Part shown: piece by piece, positions 34,916 through 42,994 of the stretch | Position numbering within the stretch: the stretch's first letter is position 1 | How the letters are laid out: each line of letters opens with the position of its first letter | Source: Saprospiraceae bacterium | Lineage (GTDB): Bacteria > Bacteroidota > Bacteroidia > Chitinophagales > Saprospiraceae | NCBI GenBank assembly: GCA_016715965.1 | Contig: JADJXG010000001.1 | Coordinates: 310,001-374,000, forward strand | Reading direction: 5' to 3' | DNA: 64,000 nt | Translations under genes and position numbers: made by a program | The notes under the pieces: generated by a model | The model's input: the letters and a program-made list of their open reading frames with translations, nothing else | Databases searched by the model: none | Told to the model about the DNA's origin: nothing

Positions 34916-36517
34916 ATGCCAGAATTTATTGCCATTCATTCACTTTGGTTGTCTATTGCTTTTTTGGCTGGAATCGCCACTAAAAGATTAGGACTACCTC
35001 CTCTGGTGGGATTTATGCTTACCGGAATAGGACTAAATCTTACAGGATATATTTCCCAAAATGTCAATCCTTTGCTGGAGGCTTTGTCAGAGATCGGCAT
35101 CATGTTGTTGTTATTTACGATCGGCTTAAAATTAAAAGTAAAGACTCTGATAAAGCCTGAAATCTTAATTCCTGCCAACCTGCATATTCTAATCACGACC
35201 CTTTTGATTGGTGGAACTGTATTTGGACTATCTTATTTTGGGGTACAATATTTTATCGGATTGGATATTTGGGCTAGTCTCTTGATTGGGTTCAGCCTCA
35301 GCTTCTCAAGTACTGTATTTGTGATTAAGGTATTGGAGGAAAGAGGAGAGATACAAGCATTTCATGCTAAAATTGCAATTGGCATCCTGGTGATTCAAGA
35401 CATTGTTGCCGTCGTTTTTCTAAGTTTTTCTTCAGACAAAATGCCTGGTCTGCTGATACTTGCTCTGCCCTTGTATTTATGGCTGGTATCCAAAATCATG
35501 TTTTGGATTTTAGATCAGACTGGACGAGGAGAATTGCTCACTCTTTTTGGGTTGGTCAGTACTTTCATTGCAGGTGCATCTGCCTTTGAATTTTTTGGTT
35601 TGAAATCTTCCCTGGGTGCTCTGGTTCTTGGTATGTTACTGGTCAACCACAAAAAGTCAGGAGAGCTGTATGACCGGATCATGAATTATAAAGATTTTTT
35701 TCTCATTGCATTTTTTGTGAAAATCGGATTGACAGGCGTGATTAATTTGGATGTCTTCGTGGTCTCTTTGATCCTCTTGGTTTTTTTATTTTTTAAAATG
35801 GGGCTGTTTGTCTATTTATTTTCATATTTTCCCATTAAACCCCGGACCTCATTTTTAAGCTCAGCCTCCCTTTCCAACTACAGCGAATTTGGTCTGATCA
35901 CCGGGGTCGCCGGAGTCCAAATGGGCTTGTTGAATCATGAATGGATTCTTATTTTTGCCATTTTGATGTCCTTTTCATTTGTGATTGCATCTCCCTTCAA
36001 CAGTAAAATTCATTTGATATTTGACAGATACAGAGATCAAATATGCAGGATTGGCTGGAAATCAAAATTTATAGATGAGGACCCAAAAATATTTCCAGAT
36101 ACAGAAGTACTTGTCATTGGAATGGGAAGTTTGGGTAGACCAGCCTATCGGTATTTTGAACAAACCAAAAAGATGAAAACCCTTGGCTTGGATTATAACC
36201 AGGAACAAGTAGAGACATTAAAACAACAAAATTACCAGATCTTCTATGGTGATGCGGCAAGCAGTGAATTATGGAGTAGCATTGATGCGAAATCCATTCA
36301 GTTGGTCCTTCTGGCCATGAGTGACTTTAGTGCCAATCTGATCTGCCTTCATGAAATTTTAAAATTAAAAAACAGAAAATTTAAAATTTGTGCCATTAGT
36401 CATTACGAAGATGAGACGAGTACTTTTAAGACACTTGGTGTAGATTATGTGTACCAATACAAGGAAAATATTGGTGCAGATTTTGCGGAGCAATCCATGC
36501 TTTCAATCTCTGTTTAA
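34916..36517 (+). CDS. CPA2 family cation:proton antiporter with TrkA-N domain (KefB/YbaL-like)
   Basis: A 533-residue inner-membrane protein. About 11-12 transmembrane helices fill residues 1-375, with GLPPLVGFMLTGIGL near the start and FSLSFSSTVFVIKVLEERGE in the ion-binding region. A cytoplasmic TrkA-N/RCK domain (about 395-515) has the nucleotide-binding GMGSLGRPAYRYF motif and later LVLLAMSDF. It exchanges K+ or Na+ for H+ under control of NAD(H) or similar ligands. The C-terminus stops after the RCK-N domain with no TrkA-C. A TTG at 34898 would add six residues, but ATG 34916 is the natural start. It stands alone. Confidence 0.9.
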   Translation: MPEFIAIHSLWLSIAFLAGIATKRLGLPPLVGFMLTGIGLNLTGYISQNVNPLLEALSEIGIMLLLFTIGLKLKVKTLIKPEILIPANLHILITTLLIGGTVFGLSYFGVQYFIGLDIWASLLIGFSLSFSSTVFVIKVLEERGEIQAFHAKIAIGILVIQDIVAVVFLSFSSDKMPGLLILALPLYLWLVSKIMFWILDQTGRGELLTLFGLVSTFIAGASAFEFFGLKSSLGALVLGMLLVNHKKSGELYDRIMNYKDFFLIAFFVKIGLTGVINLDVFVVSLILLVFLFFKMGLFVYLFSYFPIKPRTSFLSSASLSNYSEFGLITGVAGVQMGLLNHEWILIFAILMSFSFVIASPFNSKIHLIFDRYRDQICRIGWKSKFIDEDPKIFPDTEVLVIGMGSLGRPAYRYFEQTKKMKTLGLDYNQEQVETLKQQNYQIFYGDAASSELWSSIDAKSIQLVLLAMSDFSANLICLHEILKLKNRKFKICAISHYEDETSTFKTLGVDYVYQYKENIGADFAEQSMLSISV

Positions 36518-36724
36518 TCAATCATTGTCAAATGGACTTCATTGCAAGTAAAAATGGTTTATTAACCAAGTCTTTCTTTAAATTTCGTACCAAATCAAAG
36601 TAAAAATCAGCTCTGTACAAATTTATTTCAAGGAGTTATGTCTTGTTTCTTCATATGACTCTCCATACGAATCATAAAGACAAATCAGGGTTTAAAGAAA
36701 ATATTAAGAGATCAGATTAAAATG

Positions 36725-36812
36725 CGGAGAGTCAGGGATTCGAACCCTGGATACCCTTTTGGAGTATACACACTTTCCAGGCGTGCTCCTTCGACCACTC
36801 GGACAACTCTCC
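36725..36812 (-). tRNA. tRNA-Ser (anticodon GGA)
   Basis: An 88-nt class II tRNA on the minus strand. The acceptor arm GGAGAGT pairs with ACTCTCC; the D arm has TCC/GGA; the anticodon stem CACGC/GTGTG holds loop CTGGAAA with anticodon GGA (reads UCC and UCU); a long variable arm and the T arm CAGGG/CCCTG with TTCGAAT follow. The discriminator is G, as required by seryl-tRNA synthetase. The next bases are CA, so the full CCA end is not encoded. Confidence 0.97.
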
Positions 36813-36867
36813 AACAATAAAGGTCTGATTTATAATACATTAAATAAATCTAACCTACGCCGGATCG

Positions 36868-36875
36868 CAAAGTTA
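36868..36875 (-). promoter_or_regulatory. Candidate -7 box for tRNA-Ser
   Basis: On the minus strand TAACTTTG followed by C fits TAnnTTTG and would give a precursor with about 50 nt before the mature 5' end. It lies in the short gap after the tatD stop. No -33 TTG is evident. Confidence 0.4.
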
Positions 36876-36891
36876 AAGCTTTTTGGAAAAT

Positions 36892-37671
36892 TCAGGATAT
36901 GGTATTTAGATTAAAAGTAGTCCTTGCGTTTTGTGAAGTGATCTGACCAATTTCTTCTATAGGCATGGAAAGGATTTCTGAAATCTGCATCGCTACAAAT
37001 TTTAAATAGGATGGTTCGTTGCGTTTGCCTCTAAAAGGGACAGGACTCAGATAAGGGGCATCTGTTTCTAAGACCAAATAATGAGGCCCAACAGATGAAA
37101 TAATTTCTGGTAGTGTCGATTTTTTGTAAGTGACCACACCACCTATACCGAGTTTAAATCCTGCATGACAAACCCTTTTTGCTTGCTCAAGTGTACCACT
37201 AAAACAATGAAATACCCCCGATAGTGTCCCGTCTTGCAACTCTTCAATTAATTGCAGCGATTCTTCAGTAGCCTCTCTGGAATGTATGCTCACAGGTAGT
37301 CTCAATGCTTTACTCCATTCTAATTGAATCTTAAAACTATCCAATTGATCAGAAAATGAAGTTTTGTTCCAATATAAATCCAATCCAATTTCTCCGATAC
37401 CAATCCAATTTCCTTGCGATAAATAATTGTAGATTGTGTCAAGTTCTGAACGAAAATTTTCTGAAACAGAACAAGGATGTAAGCCCATCATTGGAAAGCA
37501 ATAATCCGGGTATGATGAGGCCAATGAAATCAAGTCATTTACGGAAGTTAAATCTATATTGGGCATCAGTAGAGCAGAAATATTTTCTTGCTTTGCCCTA
37601 TGGATCATTTCAGATTGGTCTTCCTTAAAATCATCCAAATAGATGTGCGTGTGTGTATCAATTAAAACCAT
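36892..37671 (-). CDS. tatD: TatD family metal-dependent hydrolase (DNase)
   Basis: A 259-residue TIM-barrel amidohydrolase. Metal ligands are visible in DTHTHIYL (residues 5-12, His7 and His9), GEIGLDLYW (Glu ligand), SIHSREA, VFHCFSG and LETDAPYLSP (Asp ligand). TatD enzymes are 3'-5' exonucleases linked to DNA repair and quality control. Length is standard. It is co-transcribed with ruvX: its start lies 19 bp after the ruvX stop, which pairs two DNA-repair functions. Confidence 0.94.
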   Translation of the reverse strand: MVLIDTHTHIYLDDFKEDQSEMIHRAKQENISALLMPNIDLTSVNDLISLASSYPDYCFPMMGLHPCSVSENFRSELDTIYNYLSQGNWIGIGEIGLDLYWNKTSFSDQLDSFKIQLEWSKALRLPVSIHSREATEESLQLIEELQDGTLSGVFHCFSGTLEQAKRVCHAGFKLGIGGVVTYKKSTLPEIISSVGPHYLVLETDAPYLSPVPFRGKRNEPSYLKFVAMQISEILSMPIEEIGQITSQNARTTFNLNTIS

Positions 37672-37690
37672 TGAATTAAAATTAAACCAA

Positions 37691-38101
37691 TTACAAATGT
37701 CCGAGATATTCCTGTAAAATCAACACTGCACTTACACGATCCACCAAACTTTTATCTCTCCTTTTCATTTGAGGCAATCCACTTTGCCAGATCCTTTTTC
37801 TGGCTTCCACTGAGCTGAATGATTCGTCCTGAAAGTCAATATTCAATGATGGAAATTTATCTTTTATTCGGATGGCAAAATTTTTAATGACTTGGCTTAA
37901 AGCTGTATCCTGACCATCTGTATGAACAGGTAATCCAAATACAATCATTTCAACCTCTTCATTTAAAATATAGTTGCTTAGGTATTCGAAAAGTAGTTCT
38001 GTGGGTAAAGAAATTAAAGGATTCACGATGATTTGAAGAGGATCTGTCACTGCAAGACCACACCTCTTCTTTCCATAATCCACGCAGACAATTCGTGCCA
38101 A
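37691..38101 (-). CDS. ruvX: Putative pre-16S rRNA nuclease / Holliday junction resolvase YqgF
   Basis: A 136-residue RNase H-fold protein. Catalytic acidic residues are in VDYGKKRCGLAVTD (Asp8), QDESFSSVEA and VDRVSA. YqgF homologues process the 5' end of 16S rRNA precursor. The start is a TTG at 38101: an in-frame TAA lies only a few codons upstream, no ATG fits, and the next residues (ARIVCVDYG) are exactly where the family begins. An AGAGG stretch six bases upstream may help initiation. Its -7 box is at 38129-38122. It heads the ruvX-tatD operon. Confidence 0.92.
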   Translation of the reverse strand: MARIVCVDYGKKRCGLAVTDPLQIIVNPLISLPTELLFEYLSNYILNEEVEMIVFGLPVHTDGQDTALSQVIKNFAIRIKDKFPSLNIDFQDESFSSVEARKRIWQSGLPQMKRRDKSLVDRVSAVLILQEYLGHL

Positions 38102-38121
38102 AACCTCTTCTAAATTTTACA

Positions 38122-38146
38122 CAAAGCTACGATAAAATCAAAGCTA
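38122..38146 (-). promoter_or_regulatory. Promoter region of ruvX-tatD with two TAGCTTTG boxes
   Basis: On the minus strand TAGCTTTG occurs at 38129-38122 and at 38146-38139, 17 bp apart. The proximal box places initiation about 15 nt before the TTG start at 38101. The distal box abuts the T-run of the upstream gene's terminator. Confidence 0.5.
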
Positions 38147-38183
38147 AAAAAAGAACCCCCTTGGATCATTATCCAAGAGGGGT
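38147..38183 (-). terminator. Rho-independent terminator of the 1360-codon gene
   Basis: On the minus strand the arms 38183-38171 and 38166-38155 pair over 12 bp with one bulge (ATCCAA with TTGGAT, GGGG with CCCC), followed by a run TTCTTTTTTT. It lies 47 bp after the stop at 38230 and directly before the ruvX promoter. Confidence 0.85.
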
Positions 38184-38229
38184 CCCATCCCAAAAACAGT
38201 AAACTCTTTAGAACAAAACGAATTTAGCC

Positions 38230-41200
38230 TTATTGAATTACAACCATTCTCCGTGTAGCGGAATATCCATCTGCATCGAGTTGATAGAACAAGACGCCGG
38301 TAACTCCAAGCTGCGCGTGGTTGATCTGCATGCTGTTATAACCTTTAATAGCCTGCATACTGGTCTTCCAGATGATTTTGCTATTAAGATCATACACTGT
38401 CAATGTGGCATGACTTGCGCGAGGCATTTCAAAACCAATGACGGTCAGATCAGAGAATGGATTGGGTTGATTCTGATACAGGACGAAACCTGGTTGTTCT
38501 GTGACAACCGCTCCGTTTCTGAATCCCAATCTTATATTCATTTCCTCCAGGTTGAGTCCATATGCTTCAGCTGGAGTAATGGATGAATTAATTTGAATAT
38601 GTGAGGACAATTTACCAGTCGAAAGAGCTCTGAATTTCACCGCAAACAAGTCTCCGGGATTTTCAATGGCCGTGCCCCGAATACTGTTTAAACTCATGGT
38701 TATAAATCCAGAGTTGGCTTTGTTGATACCAAAATTCTCTTTGCTCAAAAACTCAGAATAAGTAATGACATCACTGTATTCTAAAACAGTTGGATCAAAC
38801 TGGATGGTAAACTGCATTCCCAAATATGGTTTGGCTGCAGCAAACTGAATGGGTACGGTCAGCTCATCTCCTGCAATAAATGACTTCTCGTTGGTGATGG
38901 CGCTCATACTTTCTCTAGTTCTTGATTTTGAAGCAACCCCATTGGCTACCACAGATCCATTCAGGTCTCCAATTTTGATGGCCTGAAAGTTGGCTGACAT
39001 ATCGCGATCAAAAGAATTGATTTCAAAATGCTTTGGATAATTTTCGTAAAGCACTGCATCTTCTTTCTCCTCAAAAGTATAGGACTTATCCACAAATACC
39101 CAAGAGGTATTTTTTGCAAACTGAGTCGTTTGACCAAGGATTAGTTTCCGAAGCTCAATGATGTCAGTAGTTGTAATGGTCTTGCTATCATTGACATCTG
39201 CAGCAATAATCAGATATGGATCCGAGAGATTCTCCAGTCCTAGAATATGCTTTTGAATTCTTACGATGTCCGCAGTGGAAATACCATTGCCATGATCGTC
39301 ATTTTTGTAAGGTCTTACGGTGTATTTTGCCCCATTTAAATCCATGGACATAAAAGCGTAACGTCCGGATTCATTCGTTTTAATGGCAGATGCTGAGCTA
39401 CCTTCCAGATTCACTTCCACAGATTTCACGGGTTCATGTCCATTGGAGGTTGTTGCAGCAATTAATCCGGTTACATTACCTGTCAAGTTTCTACGACAAG
39501 CACGGTTATTGTCCTGCACATCGATGAAAGTTCTGCAATAAGCTTGTTCTCCCGTGGTGACGTCGGTTACCCACATCAACACAGTTCTCTGTCCTATGCT
39601 GTCACAACCATAACATATAGATTTGTCTGTGGTGTCACTTGAGAAGGAGAAAGTCACGCGATTACCACATGGGTGATAGCTTCCTCTGTCAAGATCACTG
39701 GCCCAGACACAGATCATGGCAGTGTCTATTGCTCCATCACCATCCAGATCCATTGGCATCAAATCAATGGCAACTCCATTCAAACAATATGGTGTTGGCT
39801 GTTTACAGTTGACAATGCTAAAATCGCGGAATCTGGTCGTTTTATTACCACACTTGTCCTCAAAGACATATTTAATGGTGTGATGCCCTAATTTATATCG
39901 ACCGGAGGCATTGATCTCAGATCCCACTCCATTATTCACGATATCATACTTCCCATTTCTGTCGAAATCGATGTGGTATTCCCAAAACAATTCACTTGGA
40001 GGGGTGCAATCATCATCACCCGTCACCACCAGAACCACAGGTCCATTCAAGCAGCTGTCAAACGTACAGAAGGTTGTGTCCGTAAAACTACCAAACATAT
40101 CAGGAGCTTCCAAATTGTGGACCTTTATGACCTGTATGTACTCTTTCTGATCAAATTCGTATTGGTGTGTTGAAGAATTATAGTAAAACTGACACCAATC
40201 GATGGCTTTCCACTTTCTCAGTATTTTATAACAGGCATCTGCTCCGTTCACAATCCTAAAAACTTCATCTTTCATGCTAAATGCAACCAAGTCGCATTTA
40301 TCTTCATAAATAGCCCTTGGTCTTCCGGTTACATCAGCAGATAAGGTATTTGGATCCAGGCAACCTGTCAAAGTGGTATCCGCTGGCCAAACAATGTGAG
40401 AATCTAATTTGAACGGACAGTAATTGTGGAAATAAATATATTGGCTGCAAGTATCTCTACCATTTCGATCACTTACCTCCCAATATCTCACGATATATCC
40501 AGTGTTGCATTGAGTGCGGTTGTCATCATGCCATGTTCTGATTGTTAAATCACAATTATCATGTGCAAATCCATCGTGTATTTTAAACACGGTATCTTGA
40601 TTGTAGCAATTTTTGACATATCGAATCGTGCGTGTATTGTATAAATAAGCAGAATCTGTCTGTATAACACCAAATACGGTCAGGTCATTGATACTAAAAT
40701 GATAGTCGCAGGCTACTGTCAGATCCACAGGAGGTCTGCAAATTGGTCTGAGTTTATCTTGCACTTCTACTTGAACCATGCAATCATTTGTATTGCCCCA
40801 TTTGTCTTTTGCTCTGAAAACTACAGTAATGATTTGACCAACATCTTCACAACAGAACTCCACATAAGGTCTGAATGGATCCGGCAAGTTGTCGCCATCG
40901 CATGGCCCGTCATTCATTCTTCTGACAAGGAATGAATCAATGTGACAATCATCATAAGATCCATCGTCAAAAGTTTTGGCATACACATGTGCACGACCAT
41001 CCAGAGAAAGTGCAACGACTGTTTCGCGATCACAAATAACAACCGGAGCTGTTTTATCTCTGACCGTAACATCCACAATACAAGAGTCAACATTGTAGCA
41101 TTCATCATAAGCCCTATATACCACACGGTGATACCCAACTGGCAATTTTATGGAGCCGCCATTTTGATTGGTAAGAATACCTCCAGGATAAACTATATCT

Positions 41201-42312
41201 ACTCTTACAGGTCCACCACAACTGTCAAATACGATGGCTGGTGGCATATAAACGGTGCCTTCACAGCGGTAATTGCCATCTGTTGTTGCCTCAATTGGAT
41301 ATGGACAATGAATATAAGGAGCTTCATCATCTACGATTTCAATAAGCTGAATACAAACTCTTGATATTTCGCGACTACACCACCACTCGCGGATGGTCCA
41401 CATTCTCATGATTTTGGTTACACATCCTACTTTACCAAGATTGATGTCTTCATAAATGGTAGCAACATTGCAATAAATATCAGAGGGTGGCCACAATGGA
41501 ACAGTTGCAAATGTCAAAGGACTTTTGGATATGGTGTCTCTGTACGTAGGTACACCTGTATAGGTAGGGCTGGGATGGCCTCTTTGATCCAATGGAATCC
41601 GGTTGTATCTGATATCCTTGCATTTGATTGGATTCAGATTTGCTTTGGTCCAGTCGGCAGGACAGGTTACTTTGGTGGTATCGAATCTTCTAAGCAAGGT
41701 AGTATCATTACAAATGCCAGATTCATTACCATACAAATCTCTTGCTTTGTAACGTCTGACCATCTGTTTGATATACAGAGGATCGCAAGGAAGTGGTGTA
41801 ATGATTTCATCCACGAGAATCAATGTATCCCAACCACATGCATCATAATGCGCAGGCTTGAGCTGAGAAGCAAAAAAACATGGAATGGTATCCCTACCAC
41901 AATGAATCACTGGTGCTAACTTGTCCTCCACCAGGATGTCACCCCAACACCGGTTGCGACTGATGTTGTCGTAAATTTCAACTTTCAGTTTTTGTCCAGC
42001 CTGGGCACCGGTAACAATGTCCCTGGGATTGAGTGGCTGATTGTGTTTGTTATAAATGGTGACGGTAAATTGCCCTCCCGGACAACTGGATAAGGTGTCG
42101 TTCAATATCATAGCCGGGGTAACCCTCGCCTGACAATATTGATCCAAAGACACTTGTGTAAGCCCATTGCATGCCAACGAACACTGCGCCGATAATTCTA
42201 TAATAGAAGTGGCGAGTGTAAAAAAGATTAAAACTGCCAAAGATAAAAGCCGTTTACTTTGGAAGGATAAGCTTGAGTTGGAAATGGGAGATGTAAAAAT
42301 CGTTTTCTCCAT
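38230..42312 (-). CDS. Giant T9SS type A cargo with HYR-like, dockerin-like and cohesin-like domains (paralog 1)
   Basis: A 1360-residue secreted protein; the signal peptide ends near residue 43 (ELSAQ). An opening module, CNGLTQVSLDQYCQARVTP to CWGDILVEDKLAPVI, is shared with paralogs 2 and 4. Next come five to six HYR-like beta domains, recognised by repeated DKLAPV, DDEAPYIHCPYP and DKTAPVVIC motifs and paired cysteines (about 100-950). A carboxypeptidase-regulatory-like beta domain (about 925-1000) precedes a dockerin-like pair (about 1003-1065): GISTADIVRIQKHILG, then ADVNDSKTITTTDIIELRKL, whose second loop fits the EF-hand. An IKIGDLNGS module follows, then a cohesin-like domain (about 1140-1250, with AGDELTVPIQFA and MQFTIQFDPTVLEYSDV) and the T9SS signal (about 1270-1360, NQPNPFSDLTVIGF to RRMVVIQ). 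Probably a surface scaffold or adhesin (inference). Confidence 0.9.
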   Translation of the reverse strand: MEKTIFTSPISNSSLSFQSKRLLSLAVLIFFTLATSIIELSAQCSLACNGLTQVSLDQYCQARVTPAMILNDTLSSCPGGQFTVTIYNKHNQPLNPRDIVTGAQAGQKLKVEIYDNISRNRCWGDILVEDKLAPVIHCGRDTIPCFFASQLKPAHYDACGWDTLILVDEIITPLPCDPLYIKQMVRRYKARDLYGNESGICNDTTLLRRFDTTKVTCPADWTKANLNPIKCKDIRYNRIPLDQRGHPSPTYTGVPTYRDTISKSPLTFATVPLWPPSDIYCNVATIYEDINLGKVGCVTKIMRMWTIREWWCSREISRVCIQLIEIVDDEAPYIHCPYPIEATTDGNYRCEGTVYMPPAIVFDSCGGPVRVDIVYPGGILTNQNGGSIKLPVGYHRVVYRAYDECYNVDSCIVDVTVRDKTAPVVICDRETVVALSLDGRAHVYAKTFDDGSYDDCHIDSFLVRRMNDGPCDGDNLPDPFRPYVEFCCEDVGQIITVVFRAKDKWGNTNDCMVQVEVQDKLRPICRPPVDLTVACDYHFSINDLTVFGVIQTDSAYLYNTRTIRYVKNCYNQDTVFKIHDGFAHDNCDLTIRTWHDDNRTQCNTGYIVRYWEVSDRNGRDTCSQYIYFHNYCPFKLDSHIVWPADTTLTGCLDPNTLSADVTGRPRAIYEDKCDLVAFSMKDEVFRIVNGADACYKILRKWKAIDWCQFYYNSSTHQYEFDQKEYIQVIKVHNLEAPDMFGSFTDTTFCTFDSCLNGPVVLVVTGDDDCTPPSELFWEYHIDFDRNGKYDIVNNGVGSEINASGRYKLGHHTIKYVFEDKCGNKTTRFRDFSIVNCKQPTPYCLNGVAIDLMPMDLDGDGAIDTAMICVWASDLDRGSYHPCGNRVTFSFSSDTTDKSICYGCDSIGQRTVLMWVTDVTTGEQAYCRTFIDVQDNNRACRRNLTGNVTGLIAATTSNGHEPVKSVEVNLEGSSASAIKTNESGRYAFMSMDLNGAKYTVRPYKNDDHGNGISTADIVRIQKHILGLENLSDPYLIIAADVNDSKTITTTDIIELRKLILGQTTQFAKNTSWVFVDKSYTFEEKEDAVLYENYPKHFEINSFDRDMSANFQAIKIGDLNGSVVANGVASKSRTRESMSAITNEKSFIAGDELTVPIQFAAAKPYLGMQFTIQFDPTVLEYSDVITYSEFLSKENFGINKANSGFITMSLNSIRGTAIENPGDLFAVKFRALSTGKLSSHIQINSSITPAEAYGLNLEEMNIRLGFRNGAVVTEQPGFVLYQNQPNPFSDLTVIGFEMPRASHATLTVYDLNSKIIWKTSMQAIKGYNSMQINHAQLGVTGVLFYQLDADGYSATRRMVVIQ

Positions 42313-42560
42313 GAGATCCTCTATTTAATGATTAAAAAAAAATTATTTTAGTGCAGGGTATAAGACATCACTGTCAAATACTCTCCAGAATATTCAATTC
42401 AGAATATTTTTTTTCAAAGACGAAAAGTGAAAAACCTCAAAGGTCAATCGAAAAGACTTCTTTGAAAAAGCCCTAAAATCATTCGTTGGTTAAATGCTAA
42501 ATTGCGCAGTTTGCGCTAAAGAGAGGATCTGTTATAAACTGGGTTGGGTTGTAATCACCA

Positions 42561-42657
42561 CAAAGGTAATATACATATTTAAATTTCCTACTATTTATTT
42601 GCAATTTTTTTCCAATCACATATAAATAGCCGAAAACTTTAATACGTCACAAAGGTA
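42561..42657 (-). promoter_or_regulatory. Two candidate promoters with identical TACCTTTG boxes
   Basis: On the minus strand TACCTTTG occurs at 42568-42561 and 42657-42650, both followed by TG, 89 bp apart. Either would give paralog 1 an unusually long leader of about 240 to 330 nt. The -33 elements are not clear. Confidence 0.45.
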
Positions 42658-42782
42658 TATCATTTATGTCATACCCTTAAATACCCATAAATAAGTATTT
42701 TATTATATTAAATATATAATAAATGTGTATTTTATTAATTATTAATTATTTATATATTATTATTACCGATAAACTTATCGCA

Positions 42783-42909
42783 AACTCCAGTAAAATCCAT
42801 ATATATAAATAGCCATAATATATAATAACGTTGCAATCTCAATGTCTTTGAATAAGGAATTCCAATCAAAAATTACATCCTATTCCACCGTAACGCAACT
42901 CCAGTAAAA
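42783..42909. repeat. Direct repeat pair AACTCCAGTAAAA
   Basis: The 13-mer occurs at 42783-42795 and 42897-42909, each preceded by CGCA or CGC, about 114 bp apart and upstream of both paralog 1 promoters. It may be a binding site or a remnant of duplication. Confidence 0.4.
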
Positions 42910-42949
42910 CTTGAATTAGATCAAGATTTTCCGTAGCCGAAGATCCCAA

Positions 42950-42968
42950 AGGCCTCATTCAGAGGCCT
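42950..42968 (-). terminator. Terminator hairpin of paralog 2
   Basis: AGGCCTC (42950-42956) and GAGGCCT (42962-42968) pair over 7 bp around a 5-nt loop, 26 bp after the stop at 42995. On the minus strand only TTT follows, so termination may be partial. Confidence 0.6.
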
Positions 42969-42994
42969 ATTTAGACCTGTCGAAATTCTTTCAT

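Larger units (their letters stand above)
42313..42994. other. Intergenic region, 682 bp
   Basis: Very AT-rich region between paralogs 1 and 2. It contains twin -7 boxes for paralog 1, a direct repeat of AACTCCAGTAAAA (42783-42795 and 42897-42909) and the terminator hairpin of paralog 2 at 42950-42968. No gene is seen. Confidence 0.6.
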
